A stretch of 64,000 bases of DNA from Phycisphaeraceae bacterium D3-23. Lineage in GTDB: Bacteria; Planctomycetota; Phycisphaerae; Phycisphaerales; Phycisphaeraceae. The stretch is from positions 3,844,001 to 3,908,000 of the forward strand of contig CP114179.1 of NCBI GenBank assembly GCA_039555135.1, in the 5' to 3' direction. Below are positions 1 to 8,257 of this stretch, piece by piece (within the stretch, counting starts at the first letter, position 1; each line of letters opens with the position of its first letter). A program made the position numbers and the translations under genes. The notes below the pieces were generated by a model. That model had not been told where the DNA came from. It searched no databases and saw nothing but the letters and a program-made list of their open reading frames with translations.

Positions 1-591
1 GCCCGCGGCGACGAGCCGGTCGCCGCGGATGACGACGCCCATATCGTGCAGCGCGGACCCGGGCCAGAAGATCGTGTTGAGGATCTGGCGGTTGACTTCG
101 CAGTCGAGGTGCGTGCCGGCCTCGACGATGCCCTTGAGCCCGCTCTGGCGTTCGATGGCGATGAGCCCGCCGATCTTGTTGCGGGCGAGGTAGTCGATGG
201 ACGCGACGATCTCTTCGACCACGCGGGCCTTGCGCAGGCCGGACTGGCGAAAGAGCCCGGCCTCACCGATGCGGACGAGCGCGCGGCGCAGCTCGGGCTG
301 GAAGACGATGACCAGCACGAGCGAGATAAACGCGAGGAAGTTGGAGTAGAGGAAGTTGAGTCGTTCGAGCGTGTTGTCCCCGCCGCCGAAGAGCCGGAGG
401 ACGAGGGTGCCCATGATCATGATGAGGGCGACGCCCCAGACGACGCGTGCGCCGCGTGTGCCTTTGAGGAAGCGGACGATGAGATAGACGACGACCCAGA
501 TGACGGCGAGCTCGAACAGCACCTGCCACGGCTGGGTGGTGAAGTAGCCGTGCAGGCGTTCCAGGATGGGTTGATAGCCGAGGTCCACCAC
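1..591 (-). CDS. cdaA: Diadenylate cyclase CdaA, N-terminal part (cut by window edge)
   Basis: Membrane enzyme that condenses two ATP to cyclic di-AMP. The 197 visible codons hold an N-terminal membrane part with about three hydrophobic helices (around residues 15-30, 42-58 and 75-92). The start of the DisA_N cyclase domain follows, with the family phrases FQPELRRAL, IGGLIAIERQ and GSALHDMGVVIRGD. The usual DGA nucleotide motif after the conserved His reads D-M-G here. The RHR motif would lie beyond the window. A GGAG sits just upstream of two consecutive GTG codons (591 and 588). A GTG further upstream is possible but has no such site. The gene is divergent from the MoxR gene. The family call is firm. 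Confidence 0.9.
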   Translation of the reverse strand, partial: MVDLGYQPILERLHGYFTTQPWQVLFELAVIWVVVYLIVRFLKGTRGARVVWGVALIMIMGTLVLRLFGGGDNTLERLNFLYSNFLAFISLVLVIVFQPELRRALVRIGEAGLFRQSGLRKARVVEEIVASIDYLARNKIGGLIAIERQSGLKGIVEAGTHLDCEVNRQILNTIFWPGSALHDMGVVIRGDRLVAAG

Positions 592-835
592 ACGCTCCGG
601 GTGCCCGTTGAGTCGGAACACCGCGCCGCGCACAGGATGCGCGCGGCGTTGTCTACTAGATTCTATCGACTCGCACGCGGCTGGCCGCCTGTTTTACGCG
701 GGGCCGGCCGGGGCAGGAGGGGGTCTGCCCGATAAGCAAGACGCTCAGGACGCCTGATTTGTTACGGCCGTCGCGCCGAGGCGACACTGCTATACTCGGC
801 CCCTCCCGCAACGCACCCGCCGGGCCCATCCGTCT
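592..835. promoter_or_regulatory. Divergent intergenic region between cdaA and the MoxR gene
   Basis: This 244-base region separates two divergent genes and should hold both promoters. The clearest element is a TATACT at 791-796, a plausible -10 box about 40 bases before the MoxR start, but no good -35 hexamer stands at the right distance. No repeat family member is present. Confidence 0.25.
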
Positions 836-1762
836 ATGCAACGACTCGCACGCCTCCGGGCGAACATCCAGACGTGCTTCCTGGGCAACGAACACGCGAC
901 CGACAAGCTGATCGCGTGCCTGCTGGCGCGTGGGCATGTGCTGATCGAGGACGTGCCGGGCGTGGGCAAGACGACGCTGGCCTCCGCGCTGGCGCGGTCG
1001 CTGGACGTGACGCTCGCGCGGGTGCAGCTCACCCCCGACATGCTGCCCGCGGATGTACTGGGCGTCACGGTCTGGGACCAGCAAAAGAGCGAGTTCATCT
1101 TCAAGCCCGGGCCGATCTTCGCCAACGTCGTCCTCGCCGACGAGATCAACCGCACGACCCCGCGGACGCAGTCGGCGTTGCTGGAGGCCATGGCCGAGGG
1201 CCAGGTCTCGATCGACGGGCTGACGCGCAAGCTGATCGACCCGTTCTTCGTCATCGCCACGCAGAACCCGCACGAGTTCGAGGGCACGTACTTCCTCCCC
1301 GAGTCGCAGCTCGACCGCTTCCTGATGCGCATCAACCTCGGCTACCCCAAGCGCGAAGACGAAGAACGCATCCTCACACACGACCCGACCCGCACCGCGC
1401 TGGCGAACGTCAAGCCCGTCATGTCTTCGGAGGAGCTGGTCGAGTTGCAACAGCACGTCCAGCAGGTCGCCGTGGACCCGACGCTAATCGGCTACATCGT
1501 CACGCTCGCCGCCGCGACGCGCGAGAACGAGCACCTGCAGGTCGGCGTCTCGCCGCGCGGGTCGCTGGCGCTGTCGGCCGTCGCGAAGGCCACCGCCGTG
1601 CTCCAGGGTCGAGACTACGTCGTGCCCGACGACATCACGTCCAACGTCGTCGACGTCTTCGCCCACCGCTGCATCTCCGATACGTATCTGCACGACGCCG
1701 ACGCCCGGACGATCCCCAACGTGATCCAGGACATCCTCGAGTCCGTCCCCAGCCCCGTTTAG
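836..1762 (+). CDS. MoxR-family AAA+ ATPase
   Basis: AAA+ ATPase of the MoxR group, which usually acts as a chaperone that matures or activates partner proteins, often with DUF58 or VWA proteins. The 308-residue length is normal. The Walker A motif PGVGKTT lies at 41-47 and the Walker B VVLADEIN at 98-105. The sensor-1 phrase VIATQNP follows near 143-149, then the lid phrase LPESQLDRF typical of MoxR. No DUF58 or VWA gene is adjacent; the next gene is a small YjfB-like protein, so the partner cannot be read from context. The start has no obvious Shine-Dalgarno sequence. Confidence 0.93.
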   Translation: MQRLARLRANIQTCFLGNEHATDKLIACLLARGHVLIEDVPGVGKTTLASALARSLDVTLARVQLTPDMLPADVLGVTVWDQQKSEFIFKPGPIFANVVLADEINRTTPRTQSALLEAMAEGQVSIDGLTRKLIDPFFVIATQNPHEFEGTYFLPESQLDRFLMRINLGYPKREDEERILTHDPTRTALANVKPVMSSEELVELQQHVQQVAVDPTLIGYIVTLAAATRENEHLQVGVSPRGSLALSAVAKATAVLQGRDYVVPDDITSNVVDVFAHRCISDTYLHDADARTIPNVIQDILESVPSPV

Positions 1763-1798
1763 CGTTCCGGCGCTCTCTGAAGCAGACCCCGCCCCTGG

Positions 1799-1820
1799 CC
1801 TGCCCGCTTCAGCGGACAGG
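1799..1820 (+). terminator. Hairpin downstream of the MoxR gene
   Basis: A stem of CCTG and CCGCT pairs with AGCGG and CAGG around a two-base loop, with one mismatch. It lies 37 bases after the MoxR stop. There is no T run, so it may be a weak or Rho-assisted terminator. Confidence 0.3.
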
Positions 1821-1899
1821 GGCCTTGACGCGCACCAACCCCCATCCGATAACCGCATCGGCGCTACATCACCGCACGCATCGTGCCGATGAATCCTGC

Positions 1900-2103
1900 A
1901 TGTCCGACATCAACTCCATCTCCGCCTTCAAGCAGGCCCAGGTCCAGACCGAGGTGGTCTTCGCCGTCGCGCGCAAAACCCTGGAGCAGGCCCGTAACGA
2001 GGGCGACGCCGCCGTCGCGCTGCTGCAGACCGCGGTCGACCTCCAGCGCAAGGCCGGCCCCCAGCCCCTCGCGCCGGGCCAGTCGATCAACCTCCTCGCC
2101 TGA
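1900..2103 (+). CDS. YjfB-like small protein (putative motility protein family)
   Basis: A 67-residue soluble protein that resembles the YjfB family, known as a putative motility protein in Bacillus and relatives. Family-like features are the phrase KQAQVQTEVVFAVARKTLEQA, a central helix ending in ALLQ, and a C-terminal PGQSINLLA that mirrors the usual G-x-N-I/L-D/L end. The ATG at 1900 gives the family's usual length. Its molecular role is unknown, and no flagellar genes lie nearby, so a motility role cannot be inferred here. Confidence 0.7.
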   Translation: MSDINSISAFKQAQVQTEVVFAVARKTLEQARNEGDAAVALLQTAVDLQRKAGPQPLAPGQSINLLA

Positions 2104-2167
2104 CGCGCCCACAGCCATCCAAGCGTGCCACGGCCGATCCGCGCAGCGGTCGCCCGTGCTGTCAAAC

Positions 2168-2262
2168 GTGGGGCAGACATTCCTGTCTGCCTCTAAGCGC
2201 AGCCGAGACACACGGATCACAATCGGTCTGCGACCGACGGCAGACAGGAATGTCTGCCCCAC
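2168..2262. repeat. Family E palindromic repeat, inverted pair
   Basis: Two inverted copies of a hairpin, GGCAGACATTCCTGTCTGCC at about 2171-2191 and its complement at 2239-2259. The right copy carries a second small hairpin just before it (CGGTC, TGC, GACCG). The same two-hairpin unit recurs at 61091-61130 with paired base changes. The pair lies in the gap before the Tat-exported epimerase. Confidence 0.85.
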
Positions 2263-2327
2263 GAAAACCCGATGCGCCTTCCTGTCGTACCAAGCCATGA
2301 CTCATCCATCCTACTCAGGAGCATGTC

Positions 2328-3473
2328 ATGCCTTGGTTCTCCCCCTCGCGCCGTAGGTTCCTCCAATCCACACTCGCCACTACCGCCGCCCTCGCCGCCG
2401 CATCCGTCGCGCTGGCGCAGGACGGCGGCGCACCCGCGCCCGACGATGAGCCCGAGGCCGAGCCCGCCGACACCCCGCTCCGCCTGCTCATCCTCGGCGG
2501 CACCGGCTTCCTCGGCCCCCACCAGGTCCGCTACGCCCAGCAGCGCGGCCACACCGTCACCCTCTTCAATCGCGGCCGCACCAACCCCCACCTGTTCCCG
2601 GGCGTCGAGAAGCTCGTCGGCGACCGCAACGACGACCTCGCCGCGCTCGAAAATCGAGAGTTCGACGCCGTCATCGACAACTCCGCCAATATCCCACGCT
2701 GGGTCCGGCAGTCCTGCGACATCTTGCAAGGCAACATCGGGTCGTACCAATACGTCTCGTCGATCTCCGCCTACGCCGCGCACGACACCCCCGGCATGGA
2801 CGAAGATTCACCCGTCGGCACACTCGACGACCCCACCCTCGAGCGTGTCACCGGCGCGACCTACGGCCCGCTCAAGGCCTACTGCGAACTAGCCGCACGC
2901 GACGCCTACCCTGACACGCACATCGTCGTCCGCCCCGGGCTCATCGTCGGCCCCGGCGACCCGACCGGCCGATTCACCTACTGGCCCGTCCGCATCGACC
3001 GCGGCGGCGAGACGATCGCGCCCGGGCACCCCGACGACCCGGTCCAGTTCATCGACGCGCGCGACCTCGCACGCTTCCAGGTCAAACTCGCCGAGGACGG
3101 CGCGACCGGCACGTACAACGCGACGGGCCCGAACACCGCGCTCAGCGTCGCCGAGATGCTCTACGGCATCCGCGCCGTCACGACGAGCGATGTCGACTTC
3201 ACCTGGGTCGACGCCGACTTCCTCGCCCAGCACAACGTCAGCCCCTGGGGCAACCTCCCCGTCTGGGTCCCCCCGACCGACGGCATGGCCGGCTTCGGCA
3301 GCATCAGCATCCAGCGCGCGATCGACGCCGGCCTCAGGAGCCGACCCCTCGCCGATGTCGCGAGCGACACCCTGGCCTGGTTCAAACAACTCCCCGAAGA
3401 GCACCAACGCTTACGCGGCACCCTCACCGAGCAACGCGAACAAGAAGTCCTCGCGGCGTGGCACGCGCGATAG
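2328..3473 (+). CDS. Tat-exported NAD-dependent epimerase/dehydratase (SDR)
   Basis: Extended or atypical short-chain dehydrogenase of 381 residues carrying a twin-arginine signal (SRRRFLQ at 7-13, then a hydrophobic stretch to about 30). It should therefore fold in the cytoplasm and act in the periplasm or at the cell surface. The NAD(P)-binding GGTGFLG is at 57-63, a Ser-containing YVSSISAY at 142-149 and the catalytic pair YGPLK at 179-183. The family usually works on nucleotide sugars, but substrate is not readable here. The ATG at 2328 follows AGGAG at good spacing. A Tat-exported SDR with an intact cofactor site suggests cofactor loading before export. Confidence 0.85.
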   Translation: MPWFSPSRRRFLQSTLATTAALAAASVALAQDGGAPAPDDEPEAEPADTPLRLLILGGTGFLGPHQVRYAQQRGHTVTLFNRGRTNPHLFPGVEKLVGDRNDDLAALENREFDAVIDNSANIPRWVRQSCDILQGNIGSYQYVSSISAYAAHDTPGMDEDSPVGTLDDPTLERVTGATYGPLKAYCELAARDAYPDTHIVVRPGLIVGPGDPTGRFTYWPVRIDRGGETIAPGHPDDPVQFIDARDLARFQVKLAEDGATGTYNATGPNTALSVAEMLYGIRAVTTSDVDFTWVDADFLAQHNVSPWGNLPVWVPPTDGMAGFGSISIQRAIDAGLRSRPLADVASDTLAWFKQLPEEHQRLRGTLTEQREQEVLAAWHAR

Positions 3474-3629
3474 GTGGCGACGCTCGGTTGGCCGGGCGGT
3501 CCCGTGCCCAAACCAGTGCATCGCCCGACAAGGGAAACGACAAGGGAAACTTGTAGGCAAAGATTCGCGCGGCCGAGTGTTTGCCAGCGTGTGCGGTGCG
3601 CAGCCCGAAGTGTTTTTCCGGGCCTGGGG

Positions 3630-4505
3630 CTACTCCCGCCCGAGTCCCTTTGACAGATAGACATCGGCCATGTCGTCTTCGCTCTCCAACGAGATCGTCC
3701 CCCCATGACCATCGGCGAACGCAATGTTCATACCGGAGCGCGAGTGGCGTTCGTTGGTCTTGCCGTTGCTGTTATCAACGAAGACGGAGTTGGTGCCCGC
3801 TGTGCCGCCGAAACCGATCGTGTTCCAGGCGTCGAGCAGGACGTTGTCGTCGAGCCGGTTGAAGAAGGTGCTCCATTCGCCCCCATCGATGCGTGGCTCG
3901 CCATCGCCCGTAAACATGACACTGGATGGCTCGTGGACCATGTCGAAGTTGCCCAGGACGCGGTCGGTTGCGCCCTCGAATCCAAGCAAGGCTTCGTTGT
4001 GTCCGTAGCTGCTTGGGCCGGCGAGCACCCCCTCGCCGATCGAAGGCCCGCCGGGGACAACCATGGCGAGTTGCGTAATGACGTCTACTTCGTTGTCTGC
4101 GGGGCAGATGAACGGGGAGACTTTTGACAGCAGACTCATGTCAGCAAGCATCTGGGCCTGACTGGTCAGGCTGATGTCGTAATCCATGTATTGCCCGCCG
4201 AGCGAAGCGGTCCATGGGGCCGGGATCGAGTTGGGCCCAAACGTGACGCTGTTGGCACGGAACTGCCTGTAGCGGTCTGCAGTGAATCCGGTACTGAGCT
4301 GGCCTGCTGCAGGAAGCTGCCCTTTCATGTCGCCCGCATGTGCATGGGCAGCGGTCGCGTGCTGCCTCGTATTGGAGAGGCACTGGGAATTGCGTGCCGC
4401 GGCGCGTGCCGCGCCTAGTGCCGGCAGCAAGATCGCGATCAGGAGTGCGATGATCGAGATGACGACCAAGAGTTCGATCAGGGTAAAGGCAGACTGTTTT
4501 CGCAT
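3630..4505 (-). CDS. Prepilin-type N-terminal methylation domain protein with H-x-DG tail
   Basis: A 291-residue protein that starts with a type IV pilin/type II secretion pseudopilin leader. MRKQSA is followed by [19 protein letters not shown], with the conserved Glu at +5 of the predicted mature chain. After a variable body the C-terminus has R-H-S-R-S-G and AFADGH, the H-x(9-10)-DG signature of a large planctomycete-lentisphaera family. The spacing here is ten residues rather than nine. It is the last gene of a minus-strand cluster (ECF sigma, FecR/LamG, PEP-CTERM, this). Prepilin peptidase processing and surface assembly are expected from the leader; the exact role is not known. Confidence 0.88.
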   Translation of the reverse strand: MRKQSAFTLIELLVVISIIALLIAILLPALGAARAAARNSQCLSNTRQHATAAHAHAGDMKGQLPAAGQLSTGFTADRYRQFRANSVTFGPNSIPAPWTASLGGQYMDYDISLTSQAQMLADMSLLSKVSPFICPADNEVDVITQLAMVVPGGPSIGEGVLAGPSSYGHNEALLGFEGATDRVLGNFDMVHEPSSVMFTGDGEPRIDGGEWSTFFNRLDDNVLLDAWNTIGFGGTAGTNSVFVDNSNGKTNERHSRSGMNIAFADGHGGTISLESEDDMADVYLSKGLGRE

Positions 4506-4652
4506 GATCGGCTCCAGAGATGCAAGGGTAGGTACGCTTGAGGTGAGACAGGAGGGTGTCCGAATCGACCGCCCGCTACGTTAGCGCGGACGATCGCTAG
4601 GTGGAAAACCGCCTGCCCACGACTAGCGGACAAGCGGTGAAGGAGGAAGCAT
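4506..4652 (-). promoter_or_regulatory. Candidate structured 5' leader (copy 1) of a prepilin-type gene
   Basis: Read on the minus strand, the gap before the prepilin-type gene holds a CU-rich CTTCCTCCTT (4642-4650). A stem-loop core at 4566-4596 follows: CGAU pairs with GUCG, a CG/CG internal loop, UCCGC pairs with GCGGG, and the nine-base loop is GCUAACGUA. The SD GGAG lies eight bases before the ATG. A second copy with compensatory stem changes precedes the other prepilin-type gene (9002-9163). The structure was read by eye, not computed. Confidence 0.55.
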
Positions 4653-4655
4653 GGG

Positions 4656-5336
4656 TCAGGCGCGTCGGCGGCGGGCGATCATTAGGCCCCCCAGGCCGAG
4701 CAGCGCCAGCGAGCCGGGCTCGGGGACATTGCTGATATCAACCGACAGGGCATCGATCGCCAAGTCGCCGTTGTCGCCGTTGGCAAAGCGCAGCCGGTCG
4801 TATGCCTCGTTGGCTGCGGCGGTGCCGCTGAGGTTCTCGCCGCTGCTCAGCGAGAAGGTCCATGCGCCGGTGTCGTAGACGTAGGTAAAGACTGCGGTGT
4901 TGTCTTCCGTGGTGTTGCCGGTGGTGTTGGGGCCACCGATCGCGCCGCCGTCCACCCCCCACGAGCCTGAGTTAAACGGGTGGCCGACGAAGATACGCTC
5001 GCTGCCGCCGATGAACAGGCTGACCCCGGCGAAGCCGTTGAAAAAGTTGCCGCTTGCCTCCGCGGCGTCGACGGTCAGTGTCAGGACTTCCCCCGCCCCC
5101 AAGGCGTTGGTGAAGTCTGCAAAACCGGTACGCGCGCCGCCTGTCGTGTCCATGATGCCGCCGGTGATTTGCGCGCCGCCGGTTTCCGACCACGGGCCGC
5201 CGACGTCGGCGGCCTTGCCGTCGATCAGGGTGCCATCCGCCTCGCTAAAGTCGTCTGCAAAAACGAGGGCGGCGTTGGCGCTGCCCGCGAAGAGTGCGGC
5301 GGCGGTCAGGGCGGTCAAAACAACTTGGGTCTTCAT
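4656..5336 (-). CDS. Secreted PEP-CTERM anchored protein
   Basis: A 226-residue secreted protein with a signal peptide (MKTQ, then hydrophobic residues to SANA|A near 22). The beta-rich body is Gly/Ala/Asp-rich and looks like a LamG or other carbohydrate-facing sandwich. The C-terminal sorting tail is VPEPGSLALLGLGGLMI followed by an Arg cluster. PEP-CTERM tails are recognised by exosortases; no exosortase gene is in this window. GGAGG stands eight bases before the ATG. It lies 56 bases after the FecR/LamG gene in the same direction, so it is probably co-transcribed with it. Confidence 0.85.
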   Translation of the reverse strand: MKTQVVLTALTAAALFAGSANAALVFADDFSEADGTLIDGKAADVGGPWSETGGAQITGGIMDTTGGARTGFADFTNALGAGEVLTLTVDAAEASGNFFNGFAGVSLFIGGSERIFVGHPFNSGSWGVDGGAIGGPNTTGNTTEDNTAVFTYVYDTGAWTFSLSSGENLSGTAAANEAYDRLRFANGDNGDLAIDALSVDISNVPEPGSLALLGLGGLMIARRRRA

Positions 5337-5392
5337 CTCGAATCCCTCCGTACTGGGAGTTGGAAAAGTCCTGCCGGAACACCCGGCAGAGG

Positions 5393-7219
5393 TTAGTTAG
5401 ACAAAACGGTGCGGGCTTGGGTCCCCAGGCGCAGATCGTCGAAGGACCAGATGCAGTTGTTTTTCGCCGATTCCAGACGCAGCCGATCAAACTCGATGGC
5501 GGTCTGGGTCATGACCGCAAACGGCTCTGCCAGCTGCTCGGGGTCGGGGTCCAGGTAGATCGACACACGGTCATTCCCCGGCTCGAAATCGATCACGACA
5601 AGCCACTGATAGACACGGCCAGGTTCGAGGGGCTCCGGGCTGGAGAACCGACGGGTTTCTTGTAGCGCGGCTTGCCCCGGCGTGTCCCGGTGGACCTCGA
5701 CACCCCAGGTACGGCTGCCGTTGATTTTGCCGAAGAAAACGATCTCCGAGGTATCCCGATCTTCATCGCCCGAGAACAGAGAGAGCCCGCACCAGCCATC
5801 CTCGGGTTGCCCTGTCCGCTCCAGGCGCATGGTCCAGGCGATACAGACTCGTGTGCCGTCACGCCCAACCATGCCGCTGCCCGGGGCAAGGACGCCCGAC
5901 TGGTCGGCCTGGCTGCCCGGACGTGTGTCGAGGCGAAGGAATATGCTTGCATGGTCGGGGGTCGGGAGAAAGCGTATGCGCCCGCCCATCACGGAGCCGC
6001 CGGCGGGGTGGGGGAGGGAATCGGTGTGATGGGAGTACGCGCCTCTCGCAACAACCATCTCCCCGAGCCAGCCGATCTTGAGTTTCGTCAGCGCGGGATC
6101 GAAGGCGTGTGCGGCGAAGAGGGCGGGGTCACGGCGCCACATCAGACGCAAGGCCTCGGCGTGGGCCTGATCCCCAACGCTGCCGGATAGGGCCTCAAAC
6201 GTCTCATGCCGGACGAAGCGGTCCTGGCTGGGTGGCACCGCCGTGACATGCACCCCCGTCGGGCTGATCTGTGCGGCGTGGTTGGCATGCACGGTGCGGG
6301 CGGTTGCTGCGTGGGCCTGATCTTGGGCGGTCGGCGTGATGTCGAGATAGCCCTCGAATGCCTGGACCAACGTGCCCAGGGATGGCGTGGATTCGACTCC
6401 GAAAGACTTGCCGTGCTCGACCACGAGTGCGGTGGGTGTCGAAACCGTAAAGCTCGAGGCATGTGGGGGGACTTGTGCGGTGAGCCGGCCCGTCTCCAGA
6501 TGGAGGCGGTCTGGCCCGACGATGCGTAGGCGTGCGGGGCCTTCGATGACTAAGCTCGTGCCGTTGGCCATCTCGACACGGGCCATGCCGCTGAGCAATT
6601 CGTACGTCTCCTGGCTCATCGAGGTGTGCGGCAACTGCCGGGGGCTATGGGCTGCCCATCGGATGTCGATGCTGTCTCGCAGAACGGCATAGTGTTGAAG
6701 TGTGTTGGCGTCGCCATGGTCAAGCCGTACAGATGGCGTTTGAGTCTTTGCGGGGGGGGCGGGCCAGGCGATCCAGATGACAAGGCCGATCGCGGCGGCG
6801 ATCCCGACCCACGCGATCGCGGGTGGGATGGTGAGTGTGCGATGCGAATGTTTCGCGGCATCGGCCCGGCGACGCGCAACATCGCGTCGAGTTTCGTCCT
6901 CACGACGCGCCAACTCGGCGGTCAGATCAACGGGCGAAACGGCCACGCCGCTGGCGTCCAATTCAGCAAGCGCATCCAGCCAGTCGGAGCCGTCGTTGCC
7001 GCTTTCTTCACTCAGTGATAGTTCGGTCAGCTCCGGCATCAGCACGTCGCCGGTCTGGTCGCTGGACCACTCGGCCATGCCCGCGTGAAGCGCCAACGCC
7101 CGCGCAAAGGTCCGGCGGTGTGATGCGTCGGCGCGGAGCCAGTCGCACAGCGCGGCGAAGCCGGCGTCGTCGAGGACGCCGTCGATGTAGGCGTCGATCA
7201 GATGCTGGGGGTCGTTCAT
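5393..7219 (-). CDS. FecR-type transmembrane protein with C-terminal LamG-like domain
   Basis: A 608-residue protein that looks like a cell-surface sensor or anti-sigma partner. Residues 1-50 are helical and resemble planctomycete anti-sigma N-termini. A single membrane helix lies at about 133-152, a FecR-like region at about 205-310, and a LamG/concanavalin-like region fills roughly 330-605. Its ATG overlaps the stop of the ECF sigma gene by four bases (ATGA), which implies translational coupling and supports a sigma/anti-sigma pair. A GGAGG for this start lies inside the sigma gene. The LamG part suggests that the stimulus is a glycan, but that is inference. Confidence 0.82.
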   Translation of the reverse strand: MNDPQHLIDAYIDGVLDDAGFAALCDWLRADASHRRTFARALALHAGMAEWSSDQTGDVLMPELTELSLSEESGNDGSDWLDALAELDASGVAVSPVDLTAELARREDETRRDVARRRADAAKHSHRTLTIPPAIAWVGIAAAIGLVIWIAWPAPPAKTQTPSVRLDHGDANTLQHYAVLRDSIDIRWAAHSPRQLPHTSMSQETYELLSGMARVEMANGTSLVIEGPARLRIVGPDRLHLETGRLTAQVPPHASSFTVSTPTALVVEHGKSFGVESTPSLGTLVQAFEGYLDITPTAQDQAHAATARTVHANHAAQISPTGVHVTAVPPSQDRFVRHETFEALSGSVGDQAHAEALRLMWRRDPALFAAHAFDPALTKLKIGWLGEMVVARGAYSHHTDSLPHPAGGSVMGGRIRFLPTPDHASIFLRLDTRPGSQADQSGVLAPGSGMVGRDGTRVCIAWTMRLERTGQPEDGWCGLSLFSGDEDRDTSEIVFFGKINGSRTWGVEVHRDTPGQAALQETRRFSSPEPLEPGRVYQWLVVIDFEPGNDRVSIYLDPDPEQLAEPFAVMTQTAIEFDRLRLESAKNNCIWSFDDLRLGTQARTVLSN

Positions 7220-7746
7220 CGATTGCCCTCCATCTGCTTGAGCTGTCGCTCGATGCAGTCGCGAAGCGTTGTGCGCAGGCGGTGCAGAAGAGACGTGATC
7301 GCGGTGGCCGAGGTGCCCACGCGGTCGGCGATTTTGGCGGGCTTGAGGTTCTGCTGGTAGCGCAGGTCGATGATCTCCTGGCCACGCTTGTTGAGCTTGC
7401 CCATGCAGGCGTTCAGGGCCGACATGCGGTCGGACAACTCGTCGGCGACTTCTTCGTGGGCGTCCGCGATCTGGCCGACCAGGGTGTCGTCGAAAGTGTG
7501 GCGGTCACGGCCCTGCTCGCGGTAGTGCTGGGCGACCTGCCGCTTGGCGATCCCGATGAGCCAGCCGGCGAACGGGCGGCCGGGGTCGTACTGCTCGAAG
7601 TGGGTCGCCGCGGCGATCGCGACCTTCTGCAGGACGTCCTCGGCGGCGTACTCGTCGCGGACCATGCTGCGCACGAACGAGTTGGCCACGTGGCGTGACC
7701 GCATCCATTGCTCGGTGAACTGGCTGGGGCTGGGGCTTGGCGGCAT
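7216..7746 (-). CDS. ECF-type RNA polymerase sigma factor (planctomycete/verrucomicrobial group)
   Basis: A 176-residue sigma-70-like factor with only regions 2 and 4. Region 2 includes the phrases RDEYAAEDVLQKVAIAA and FAGWLIGIAKRQVAQHYR. Region 4 includes IIDLRYQQNLKPAKIAD and a helix-turn-helix with TSATAITSLLHRLR. It is the first gene of the cluster with the FecR/LamG protein, a PEP-CTERM protein and a prepilin-type protein, so it probably directs expression of surface proteins. A possible promoter (GTGACA, 16 bases, GATAAC) lies 57 bases upstream of the start. Confidence 0.9.
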   Translation of the reverse strand: MPPSPSPSQFTEQWMRSRHVANSFVRSMVRDEYAAEDVLQKVAIAAATHFEQYDPGRPFAGWLIGIAKRQVAQHYREQGRDRHTFDDTLVGQIADAHEEVADELSDRMSALNACMGKLNKRGQEIIDLRYQQNLKPAKIADRVGTSATAITSLLHRLRTTLRDCIERQLKQMEGNR

Positions 7747-7802
7747 GGAGAGGCGGTCGTTGGGGGTGGGGGACGTTTCGATTGTGACTGCGCGTCCCTA
7801 GG

Positions 7803-7830
7803 GTTATCGCGCGCCGGGCGGTTTTGTCAC
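7803..7830 (-). promoter_or_regulatory. Possible promoter of the ECF sigma cluster
   Basis: On the minus strand GTGACA (7825-7830) and GATAAC (7803-7808) are 16 bases apart, a fair match to a housekeeping -35/-10 pair. Confidence 0.3.
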
Positions 7831-8142
7831 GGTCGGGTTTCAAACTTCTTGCGGACGGCGGAAGTGAATGGCTGTAAATCTTTATCATTGTTAGATTTAT
7901 GGCGAATGCAGGGTTGCTAAAGGTTCACGATAGCCCGATGTGAATCCACGGCCGCGCTAGGCGCGGCCGCTGGTGCCGTGCGGGGCGTGGGGCGGTGTTG
8001 ATCGCGCGCGCGAAAGCGGGGAGGAATCCGAAAAATGTAGAATTTAAAATTGCCTGTTACGTAGGCGTTGTGCGCGGCCTCGCATCGATTCGATCTCAAA
8101 CCGTTGTGCCTCGCGCTTTGAAAAAGAGATAGCGGGGCCATC

Positions 8143-8176
8143 CTAAAGCACCTCGGCTACTTGTCATAGGCCGAGG
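8143..8176 (-). terminator. Terminator-like hairpin after the second prepilin-type gene
   Basis: CCTCGGC pairs with GCCGAGG around a 12-base loop. On the minus strand it is followed by TGCTTTAGG. It lies about 80 bases beyond the stop of the prepilin-type gene. Confidence 0.4.
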
Positions 8177-8257
8177 CGTTGGGGGTGTGGCCGAACTCTT
8201 GTGCGTGCCCTGCTTGGAACTGAGGCGGCACGGGTTTGGTCATTGATTCACAGTGTT

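Larger units (their letters stand above)
7747..8257. other. 511-base gene-free region with hairpins
   Basis: This gap lies between the ECF sigma cluster and the end of the second prepilin-type gene, and is AT-richer than its surroundings (around 7840-7910 and 8030-8060). It holds a perfect nine-pair hairpin CGGCCGCGC/GCGCGGCCG with a three-base loop at 7949-7969, a terminator-like hairpin at 8151-8176 and the sigma promoter candidate. I see no convincing gene: short open frames here lack coding-like composition. Confidence 0.6.

Noticed and set aside
4561-4600. GTAGCGGG...CGAT similarity to the 3' part of a c-di-GMP-I (GEMM) riboswitch
   Set aside because: The conserved 5' half of GEMM and its tetraloop receptor are missing, and the stem arrangement differs. 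A covariance-model search would settle it; a significant GEMM hit would reverse this.
7917-8141. A 74-codon frame in the gap before the ECF sigma gene
   Set aside because: Composition is unlike the neighbours, there is no ribosome binding site and no family resemblance.
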